This document shows positions 1 through 11,300 of a stretch of 64,000 bases of DNA, piece by piece. The position numbers and the translations under genes were made by a program. The notes beneath the pieces are model-generated. The model was not told where the DNA came from and made no database searches. It was given only the letters and a program-made list of their open reading frames with translations. Source of the DNA: Anthopleura xanthogrammica (lineage: Eukaryota; Cnidaria; Anthozoa; Actiniaria; Actiniidae); NCBI GenBank assembly GCA_964019055.1, contig OZ025222.1:1657501-1721500 (forward strand). Reading direction: 5' to 3'. Each line of letters begins with the position of its first letter. Within the stretch, counting starts at the first letter, position 1.

Positions 1-1540
1 AGGTGTGAAAAAAGGCCAAATTCATCAAAACCATGGGCTATAGTCCATGCTTTTTGTTCAAAAACCACCCAAAATGATAAAATTTCGAAAATATATACGA
101 GATGGATTGGATGAAAAAAAGGTGTGAAAAAAGGCCAAATTCATTAAAACCATGGGCTATAGTCCATGCTTTTTGGTCGAAAACCACCCGAAATGATAAA
201 ATTTTGAAAATATATACGAGATGGATTGGATGAAAAAAAGGTGTGAAAAAAGGCCAAATTCATCAAAACCATGGGCTATAGTCCATGCTTTTTGGTCGAA
301 AACCATCCAAAATGATAAAATTTTGAAAAGATATACGAGATGGATTGGATGAAAAAAAGGTGTGAAAAAAGGCCAAATTCATCAAAACCATGGGCTATAG
401 TCCATGCTTTTTGGTCGAAAACAACCCAAAATGATAAAATTTTGAAAATATATACGAGATGGATTGGATGAAAAAAAGGTGTGAAAAAAGGCCAAATTCA
501 TCAAAACCATGGGCTATAGTCCATGCTTTTTGGTCGAAAACCACCCAAATTGATATAATTTTGAAAAGATATACGAGATGGATTGGATGAAAAAAAGGTG
601 TGAAAAAAGGCCAAATTCATCAAAACCATGGGCTATAGTCCATGCTTTTTGTTCAAAAACCACCCAAAATGATAAAATTTCGAAAATATATACGAGATGG
701 ATTGGATGAAAAAAAGGTGTGAAAAAAGGCCAAATTCATTAAAACCATGGGCTATAGTCCATGCTTTTTGTTCGAAAACAACCCAAAATGATAAAATTTT
801 GAAAATATATACGAGATGGATTGGATGAAAAAAAGGTGTGAAAAAGTGCCAAATTCATCAAATCCATGGGCTATAGTCCATGGTTTTTGGTTGAAAACCA
901 CTTTTTTCGTACGATGCATCTGGTGTATATTTTCAAAATTTTATCATTTTGGGTTGTTTTTGACTAAAAAGCATGGGCTATAGCCCATGGTTTTGATGAA
1001 TTTGGCCTTTTTTTCATACCCTTTTTCATCCAATCGATCTCGTGTATATTTTGAAAATTGTATCATTTTGAGTGGTTTTCGACCAAAAAGCATGGACTAT
1101 AGCCCATGGTTTTGATGAATTTGGCACTTTTTCACACCTTTTTTCGTATAATCCATCTCGTATATATTTTCAAAATTTTATCATTTTGGGTGGTTTTCTA
1201 CCAAAAAGCATGGACTATAGCCCATGGTTTTGATGAATTTGGCATTTTTTTTACACCTTTTTTCGTTCAATCCAACTCTGATATCTTTTCAAAATTTTAT
1301 CATTTTGGGTTGTTTTCGACCAAAAAGTATGGACTATAGTCCATGGTTTTGATGAATTTGGCATTTTTTTACTTCTTTTTTCGTACAATCCAACTCATAT
1401 ATCTTTTCAAAATTTTATCATTTTGGATGGTTTTCGACCAAAAAGCATGGACTATAGCCCATGGTTTTGATGAATTTGGCCCTTTTTCATCTATTCCATC
1501 TCGTGTTTATATAAAATTGGATGGTTATTTTAACCAATAA
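1..1540. repeat. Inverted pair of 119-bp satellite arrays
   Basis: About 7.5 tandem copies of a 119-bp unit (starts near 1, 120, 239, 358, 477, 596, 715, 834) run up to about 900. About five copies of the reverse complement then follow (their shared core falls near 972, 1091, 1209, 1328 and 1446). Each unit carries a quasi-palindrome of the form CCATGGGCTATAGTCCATG. The array runs off the left edge of the window. Short open frames inside it only reflect the repeat and are not genes. Confidence 0.95.
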
Positions 1541-1645
1541 GCATGGACTATGGACTATATATGGTTTTGTTGTACTATTATACCATTCTTTACCCAGTCC
1601 ATTTCTTGTATGTTTTTTGGAAATTTGATGGTACGTCAGGGACGG

Positions 1646-2262
1646 CAATTGGTTATTGGGGGTCAAAATGTGAAGCCATATAACGAAGGTACCCTTGTAT
1701 ACTGATGCTTGGTTATTTGGGGTCAAAAAGTGATGCCATATAACGAAGGTACCCTTGTATACTGATGCTTGGTTATTGGGGGTCAAAAAGTGAAGCGATA
1801 TAACCAAGGTACCCTTGTATACTGATGCTTGGTTATTGGGGTCAAAAAGTGAAGCGATATAACCAAGGTACCCTTGTATACTGATGCTTGGTTATTGGGG
1901 GTCAAAAAGTGAAGCGATATAACCAAGGTACCCTTGTATACTGTTGCTTGGTTATGGGGGGTCAGAAAGTGAAGCGATATAACCAAGGTACCCTTGTATA
2001 CCGATGCTTGGTTATTGGGGGTCAGAAAGTGAAGCGATATAACCAAGGTACCCTTGTATACTGATGCTTGGTTATTGGGGGTCAGAAAGTGAAGCCATAT
2101 AACCAAGGTACCCTTGTATACTGATGCTTGGTTATTGGGGGTCAGAAAGTGAAGCGATATAACCAAGGTATCCTTGTATACTGATGCTTGGTTATGGGGG
2201 GTCAGAAAGTGAAGCCATATAACCAAGGTACCCTTGTATACTGATGCTTGGTTATTGGGATC
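1646..2262. repeat. 60-bp tandem repeat array
   Basis: About ten copies of a 60-bp unit, recognisable by TGATGCTTGGTTATTGGGGG and a GGTACCCTTGTATAC block. The units differ by a few substitutions and single-base indels. Because 60 is a multiple of three, the minus strand stays open for 165 codons as a 20-residue repeat. That reading frame shifts at the indels and has no sign of being a gene. The array lies just downstream of the hexosaminidase gene's stop codon. Confidence 0.93.
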
Positions 2263-2384
2263 AAGAAGCTTAATTTGCATTTACTTTACATGTAAATAGA
2301 AATCACATAACGAATTAGATAGATATTTAAGGTTTTATATTTGTTATAGTTCAAATTTGGATTCTGGGAAACCTTATTGGTTTT

Positions 2385-5300
2385 CTAATCCTTCCTTCTC
2401 TTTTCTCTTTTTCTTTCTTTATTCATATTTCGAGAAGCCTTTGAACTTTGAAGATATAGTGCTTCCTGTTTCTCTTGCTTTTGTTGTTGTGTTTGGCGCA
2501 ATGATGATGATGATGATGATGATGAAGGCAACTGCGGGGTGGCTGGTTGTTGTGATGATGATGATGATGATAATGATGATGTTGATGGTTCATGTGCTGG
2601 TGTTGGTGTGGACTCTTGCCCGGATGTCACTCCTACTACCGGTGCAAATGTTGTCTTTGGTATAGTCAATGATTGCGCAACGGAAAAGTTCGTTTCCTTT
2701 TCATTATCCACATTTAATTCAAATTGCTCATTCCCTTCCTCTTTTGCCTCAAGCTTCCTCATTTTCTTGTTTAATTGTCCAAGCACGATCTGGAAATGAA
2801 GGCTCACTTTCTCCGCTTCCTTTATATTCTCGTCAATCTTGTCTTGAATCCATTCGTCCACCGTGCTCTCGGAATATAGTTTTAATAGTGTCCCTTCTGA
2901 TTCTGTCTTCAGCTCTTGATACATGTTAATACAGCTGGAGAAAAATAAGGTAGACTTTACTGCGTTGTATATTAGTGGTCAAGACACGAGTGAAAAACGC
3001 ACTGCGCATGTTTGGAAGTTCGTCGTGTTTACAAAGAAAACTATTGGAGATTTACCGGCGTTTAGTAAATCTCTAAAGTTAAGGCCGTTCGTGGAAAGTT
3101 AGTGCTTATTTTTTCCTAACACATTACTTTAGTTGTTTTCTTTCCATGGTCAAATAATGAGAGAAATTCGCATAATATAAGACATGTAAATCTCCAATGG
3201 TTTTCTTCGTAAACTCGACTCGTCTATGAATTTTCTGCCGAACTTCCGAGCATGCGCAGTGCGTTTTTCACCCGTGTCAGTGGTCAAGGAATCAAGGGTG
3301 GTGTAGCGGTAGTGCACTCGCCTCTCAATTCTTAGGTCTCGGGTTCGATTTCTGGACTTATCATCACATGTGAGTAGAGTTTGTTAGGTTTCTCCCTTGA
3401 TTTTAGGGTTTTTCTACGGGTTCTCGGGTTTAATTTTCCTCCCTCCACAAAACCCCACACGCTAATTTCCAATTTCATCTCTGAGTTTGCAGTGTCCTGA
3501 CTTAAATCAGCACAGAGACTTTTCCAGGGTTAAATAAAATTAAGGGAAATTTCTCATTAGCTATTGATGAGATATTTCAACCAGTTGTTGAAAGATAAAA
3601 AAAGAAAGTTATTCCTAATAAGTTTGGAATGGAGAAGCATAAAATACGCCCAAAATAAAAGCATCTGTTATGTTTACCTTGATGACATGGAGTTTCCAAA
3701 CTTAATCCGAAAATAACTGAGTGATTTGACTTTCAGCTGACGAGGCAGAGTCCATGACTTTTTCCTGCAAGTGCAAATATGTTTGGTTATTGAAAGCATA
3801 TTGACAGAAAATTTACATGGAAAACATATCATGATGATGTCTTGAATGGACCACTTCGACGATACGACGGCCATCTTGGTAGGGGAAAAATATACAAAGC
3901 TTTGTTACAGTAATTGCGTCGATTAACATTAACAATTCACCACAAGACAATTTTACAAGAGATGAATTAAGAAGATGGACATGAAAGAAAGACAAATAAT
4001 CTTTGTTTTGTTTTGTTCCCTGGATGCCCCATAATGCTTTGCGATTGATTAAAAATGGCCGATTCGTAAACATGTAATTGAGTTGTGATAATAAAATAAT
4101 AAATAATAAAAGTATATATAAAGTGTTGCCCATCATATTCTTCAGGGGGGAAATCGATCTCTCACCACAGAAAGGGGAACCCACCACTCCCCCCCTCCCC
4201 CCCCCCCCTCCATCTACATACGGAAGTTTTATAGTTCCATACATATAGAAGTTTCAGAAAGTGGAAGAGAGTATTCCGTTTGGAAACTTTTTGGGCTTCT
4301 CCATTTTCTCACTCAAAACAATGCCAACAGCAGCGTGATCTATTATAGACCCTCGCATGTGACGTCAAAGCAGCTCAATTTGGAGGACAAAACAAAAGAA
4401 TTTCAATCTCCTGAGAATTGGAAACCTATATAGACCCCTTTCACGTGACGTCAGAGCAGCTCAATTTGGAGGACAAAACAAAAGAATTTCAATCTCCTGA
4501 GAATTGGAAACCTATATAGACCCCTTTCACGTGACGTCAGAGCAGCTCAATTTGGAGGACAAAACAAAAGAATTTCAATCTCCTGAGAATTGGAAACCTG
4601 TATAGACCCCTTTCACGTGACGTCAAAGCAGCTCAATTTGGAGGACAAAACAAAAGAATTTCAATCTCCTGAGAATTGGAAACCTATATAGACCCCTTTC
4701 ACGAGACGTCAGAGCAGCTCAATTTGGAGGACAAAACAAAAGAATTTCAATCTCCTGAGAATTGGAAACCTATATTGAGCAGCATTCTGTAGTGCTGCAA
4801 GGGGTCTATAGCTGCACAGCTTGATATTGTTACTCACGTGTCAATAGCGAGCTCCAGTTTATGATGAGCCAAACTAAGCTTGCAAATCATCTTGTAGACT
4901 TCATGACCGGGAAAAGTCGCTTCACAGTTTGAAACGCTATTGTGTAACAATATAATAAATTTAGATAATATACTCTTATAGCACAGACACACGGTGTAAT
5001 TTTTTCATGCGATGTTGCATGCGACGTCGCAAAAAACTAGATCGCACCGTGTTGGACGTTGTGTTCACGCGGCGAGGTTTGTCGCGCGCGACCTCGCAAA
5101 AGTAGAACTCGCTTCGACTTAATGCAACGTTGCAGGTGCATGAGACGTCGCAACAATTCGAGATCACACCATGTGACCACCCGTGCGACGTTGCATACAT
5201 AAACTGTCTCTACTTTTTACCGGTGACTTTGCGTGCGACGTTGCACGGGTGGTCCCACGGTGCGATTAAAAAATTTTGCGACGTCGCATACAAAGTCACA

Positions 5301-8300
5301 TAAAAAATCATGTCACCAGTTTTTATCACGAATATTGCGTTCTTTCGTATTGAGTATATCGTACAAATAACTTGATTTCCTAGTAATACTCACTCCTTGG
5401 CGAATTCTTGGTCAATGTTGATCATCTTTTGGAATCCAAGTCCTTTTGAGATTTGTGTCAATAGAGTATTGTCCAAATATCCTGCAAACAGACATGAGAC
5501 ATGAGTATGGCGGATGCCGAAGGCGCCTTCGTATGCCTTCGACTCGACCACGTTGAGCTGCGTCCTTCGCAATTCAACTCTTCAGCTGCAAGCAAGGATG
5601 ATTAGCCCCTCCAATTTATCTTTTTATTTATTTAAACAAAGTGCCAACGATATCACTTAAAATTAGGTCAAAAGTCGAACTTCGCATGAGCCGAACCTAA
5701 TGTCTTCAAAGAAGACCGCCTTATTATCATCCATTGTTTTCAATGTGTATGGCTCATGTAAAGTTCGATGTTTGACTCGAGCCTTAAGTTTCCTACTATT
5801 TTCTTAATGTTACCTCCGTCCCCTTATTATCATTATTATTATTATCATTATTATTATTATCATTATTATTATTATCATTATTATTATTAGTCTTTTTTAC
5901 TATTGTCATTATTATTGTGAAATAAAGTTAAATTATATTATTTTTAAGAATAAAAAAAAAAAATCATTATTATTATTATCATTATTATTATTATTATTAT
6001 TATTATCATTATTATTATTATTATTATTATTAATAAAATCTTTATTCAAAAAGCCTACGTCGTTTAAAATGTTTTCAGAAGGGCTCTGAAACCTTCAACC
6101 TTTAATCCCGTGCGAAGCTCGACGTTTGACTCGAGACCTAGTTTCCTACTATTTTGATGTTACTAACCCCTTCCCCCGTCAACCTTTAACCCCTTTCAAC
6201 TATCATTTCCCTTGCACAATGCCCCTTCAATTCTCTCGTATCACCCTAGTCTAATTATGCGCCGATGAAAATGCATATTGGTATTGGCGCAATATAAGTC
6301 AATAAATATTATTATTATTATTATTATTGTGTAGCTTTTAATGCTTATGTTTCTTATGGAAAATGTTTTACCTTGATTGACAGCTGTCAGACACACAGCC
6401 AATGAGGGAATGGATGCTGGGAGTAACTCAACGAGCGTTCCAAAATGGTCGTATCTATAAAAATAGTTGCTAAATATGAATTTTTACGCGACCACACGAA
6501 ACACATCTCAAAACAGACTAATATTGCATATCTATTTCACATAATGGACACCTCACAGAAGTTCAGTTATCGCGCTAACAAAAGATTGAAACTGAACTCT
6601 AATCATTTCAAAGCATGTGTAGCGCAGTTGATTAGTGCGCGGCATTTGGAGCGTGAGTTTCACGGTTTGATTTTCAAGATCTCCACGTCTGCTTTGACTT
6701 CTCTCTAATCCATGTAGCTTCAGCTTTGAATTCTCTTAAAAAAGAGCACTGGTGGAGAGAGGGGGTAGAGTGCGCACCATCAGCTCCTGATAGGCCAGCT
6801 ACTAGCTGAAGGAGCACTGGTGTTAAATAATGCCTTTATCTCTAAAGCTATAGAGCTAGATAAGTACTGGTTTTCTCGCGATTACCTTCGGTTACTCTCT
6901 AGATTCCCGCAACAAACATTGAGCTACGTACCTACTCCAACCGGTTAGTGCTATCCCCATTACTTGAGTCGTACTGGGAAGCATTGAGAGTGATTTGACA
7001 AACTCGAGATTATTTTGAAGTCGAAGGTTGATGCGAACAAAGTCGGCGTTGGATCTGTAAGCACCTTATAATGAAAGAACAAAAACTAAGCGAATGGGAG
7101 CCATGTTTATTCCCATGAGAGAAAAAACCTTTGTTTGGAATGTTCTGAAACGCCTGAGAGAGAGGGCAAGGGGACCCAAGGGATTCAACACCTATATTGT
7201 TTCAACCAATATGGCCTCCGACCATGATTAAAGCGAGCTCAAGAATTGTGAAGATCAGGTAACCCTGGAATAGGACACCTAGATGCATAGCATTAGAAGC
7301 TGAATTTGACAGCAAAGTGACAGAGATTTCGTGCGCGTCCTCAAATTCAGTTTATAATTCTTTGCGGTGCAGAAAAAAGATGCCAGCTTGTTTGACTGAC
7401 TGAACTAACCAACTGAAGAAATAACCGACTGACTCAATGCAAATTTTGTTGGTTGGTAGCTTGTACAGGCCATTTTACCTTGGGTGTAATGTTTTCCCAT
7501 TTCAGACCACGTGTCATTCCCTAAAGTATCATTTCTTTGTTTAACGGTTGCGCATGAGAAGACACATGAATATGGATACAACTTAACAACTTATTCTCAA
7601 GGGAATGACACGTGGTCTGGAATGAAAAAAACATTACGCCCAAAGTAAAGAGGTATATTATTTGCAGACAGTCACAGCAATATATGCAGTGCTTGTTTAT
7701 TCGAAATTATATTTTTACCTTTAAAAGCACTTGCCATCCAAACACGAGAAAACACAGCTCCATACTTTGTCCAAATTTCTAGTGCGAAAGAAGTATTGAA
7801 ATCAAATGAATAATGATATATTGTTTTTCTAAGTCAAACCAGTTACCGCAGGAATACAAACAAAGTAAATTAATGATGACGATGAACATGATAATGACCA
7901 GTTACCTTGTGGCAAAATATCAAACAGTGGACTTCTGTAACCCCACAACATTGGTTCCACTAACTGGTTTAGAGCTGAAAGAAAGCAAAATTGGCTGAAA
8001 TGAGATGGACCAATGGACGGGTTGGTGGATGGGTAGACGGGATGGCAGATTGATGGATGAATGGAAGGGATGGAAGGGATGGAAGGGATGGGTGGATGGA
8101 TGGATGGATGGATGGATGGATGGATGGATGGATGGATGGATGGATGGATGGATGGATGGATGGATGGGTGGGTGGATGGATGGATGGATGGTTAGATGGA
8201 GGAAGGGAAGCATGGATGCATGGAGGAGGGAGGGAGGGAGGGAGGGATGGATGGATTGATCGATGGAATGGATGAATGATGGATGGAAGGGATGGGTGGG

Positions 8301-11300
8301 TGGATGGTTAAATGGAGAGAGGAAGGGAGGGAAGCATGGATGCATGGAGGAGGGAGGGAGGAATGGATGGATGGATGGATGGATGGATGGATGGATGGAT
8401 GGATGGATGGATGGATGGATGGATGGATGGATGGATGGATGGATGGATGGATGGATGGATGGATGGAAGGGATGGAGGGATGGAGGGATGGATGGATTGA
8501 TGGATTGATGGATTGATGGATTGATGGATTGATCGATGGAAGGGATGGATGGATGGATGGATGGATGGATGGATGGATGGATGGATGGATGGATGGAAGG
8601 GATGGAGGGATGGAGGGATGGATGGATTGATGGATTGATGGATTGATGGATTGATCGATGGAAGGGATGGATGGATGGATGGATGGATGGATGGATGGAA
8701 GGGATGGGTGGATGGTTAGATGGAGGGAGGAAGGGAGGGAAGCATGGATGCATGGAGGAGGGAGGGAGGAATACATGTATACACTCATCTTACATTGCAG
8801 TTGCTGCACACTCCATTTCCTCATCATATCATCCCACATGATAGCAGTTTTCCCCTTGTCCCTGACATACGTCAACACTGGTATCATATGCGTCAGGAAG
8901 ACGTCCGCCTCCGAGGCATTAGAATTCTTACACTTCTCGCATGTTTTCAAATTCCACACCTAAAAATAAAGACAATGTTACTCTAGATGGGTTTCCTGTG
9001 TTGGAAGTTTTCCTGGAGAACGGGAGAGGGTGAAATTGTCCCTCAAACTAAAAAACAACTGTCACAGAAGACGTCGACAGAACTGATCTTTGTGAGTTAA
9101 ATATCACAACATGAGGTACAGTAACGGTACAAATAACAAATACAAATTTTGCAAATCATTAGCAACAGCCAACTGTAATGTAAAGAATGTCAGGTTGAAT
9201 AATACCAATCCCACGGACTTTTAATAGTGTCTTTGAATAGCTGACTTATAAACAAGGCTACCCCTGTGCAAATGGTGTATTGGCTTTTCTATGATTCTCT
9301 TTCTTTCGTCCTTTTTTATTACTTTCTAGGAAAACTTTTCAAGAATCTTACGTGTACTTACCTCATCTCCTCCCACGTGTAACCACTGAGCACTTGGATG
9401 CAAATCCAGTATCTGATCAATCATCTTCTTGATAAGGGGCAATGAACCTAATAAGAAGCATATGGTTCATTGTGAAGACGTATTGGTTATGGTCAACACC
9501 ATCATGCAGCCATGTTGACAATAGACCATTTTCGAGATGCGCGAGCGCTTTCAAAAATATCGCAGGCGCGTACATGATCTCGAGGCATTTTCGGGCAGAG
9601 TCAATAGCGCGCGTGATCTTGCCCGAAAATGCCTCTTTTTCATGTCTGCGCCTGCGATATTTTTGAAAGCGCTCGCGCATCTCGAAAATGGTCTATTACA
9701 ATGACAATGATTTTATTTGCACCTTAAAAATACACAAATAAATTACAAAACATTTATCCTTACATAAAGGTGTGAGCCAACTGGAATAACTGAAGAGCTA
9801 TACAAAGCCAGTTGGTGTACATAACAAGAAAAGCTAACAGAAATCTTTGGTTAACGGTACTTTTTGTATTTTACCTTTATTGGTTGGGCAAAGTGAGTTT
9901 GTATACCGCTCTGTTTCCCGAAGATGGGCAAATTCTTCGTGTTTCAAGACAAACTAACAAAACAAAAATTAGTGAGTTGACCCTTTCGTTTAGGGCGTAA
10001 TGTTTACCCATTTCAGACCACGTGTCATTCCCTTGAGAATAAGATTTTTTGTTTGAGTTGTATCCATATTCATGTGTCTTCTCGTGTACAACCGTTAAAC
10101 AAAGAAATGACACTCTAGGGAATGACACGTGGTCTGAAATGGGAAAACATTACGCCAAAGCAGAAAATGTCAATAATCCCCTTCACAGTTCCCTGCGCCA
10201 TCTTGAAAGGTAGCCTTGCCTTTCGTCGAAGGGAGATGAACGGTGAGCTTGCAATGATAGAGACGTGAATAATTGTCCAAGGTGTTAAAGAATCTCTGTT
10301 ACTGCAAGCTCGCCGTTCGTCTCGCTTCGATGCAAAGGCCCGGCTACCTTTCAAGATGGCTCAGGAAACTGTGAAGGGGACTATTCTAATGGCAAATGAT
10401 TCTAATTCGCTTTGAGGATTCGTCTATTCAGCCAGAAAATTAGAAGCGCAGAATACTGAGCTATTTACTTTTGATCGGGGAATTTATATTGTAAATTAGT
10501 TCAGTGGACTGGGGAATTTCACTCATTGACCCCGCACCCAACCCCTCCCGCGGACCAAGGTATCCCCGTGGAGGTGAAGTAATGCATTTTGTTTTTACCT
10601 CCAGATGTCCAAATGTTTGTATGATTGGAATGACAACTAGGTTGTTTTTAGAGCATTCTCTCAGGAACATGCTAATTTCGTCCTTGCTGGGGGGAAAATA
10701 AAGATATATTAAAAAATAATAAAATAATAATATTTAATAATTCACCGAAGGCGAAGTGAATATCAGTGAATATTTACCGAGATGTAGTCGAATATGATTT
10801 GGTATAATTTTAGACTTGAATATCAGTGAAAAGACGAAATGCAGCATTAAAAAAAAAATTTTAGGATTACTACCGCTCTGGCAAACTTTGACAAATCTCA
10901 TAATCACTACTCGAGCATTGAATATCGTCTCATAATCACTGGTCGCTCGACCAATCACAGTGCCTGAAATTCAAGTTGAATTTTACTAATAAAAAATATA
11001 GACCCCTTTCACGTGACGTCAGAGCAGCTCAATTTGGAGGACAAAACAAAATAATTTCAATCTCCTGAGAATTGGAACCTATTGCTCTGTCTTCCAAATT
11101 GAGCTGCATTCCGACGTTATATTTAGAAATGTTATATACCTAATGTTTTCCCATTTCAGACCACGTGTCATTCCCTTGAGTATCATTTCTTTGTTTGAGT
11201 TGCGCATGAGAAGACACATGAATATGGATAAAACTGAAACAAAGAATCTTATTCTCAAGGGAATGACACGTGGTCTGAAATGGGAAAACAATACGCCCAA

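Noticed and set aside
1783..2280. Minus-strand frame of 165 codons with a 20-residue repeat
   Set aside because: It is created by a 60-bp tandem repeat whose length is a multiple of three; single-base indels between units shift it, and there is no gene context.
3300..3355. Possible tRNA gene
   Set aside because: A and B boxes are present but the sequence does not fold into a full cloverleaf with acceptor stem, and several diverged copies with SINE bodies exist in the window.
7920..8959. Long Ser-Ile-His-Pro-rich frames over the GGAT array
   Set aside because: Pure microsatellite translation in several frames and both strands; real hexosaminidase exons at 7906-7974 and 8794-8959 overlap the ends of these frames and use a different phase or splice sites.
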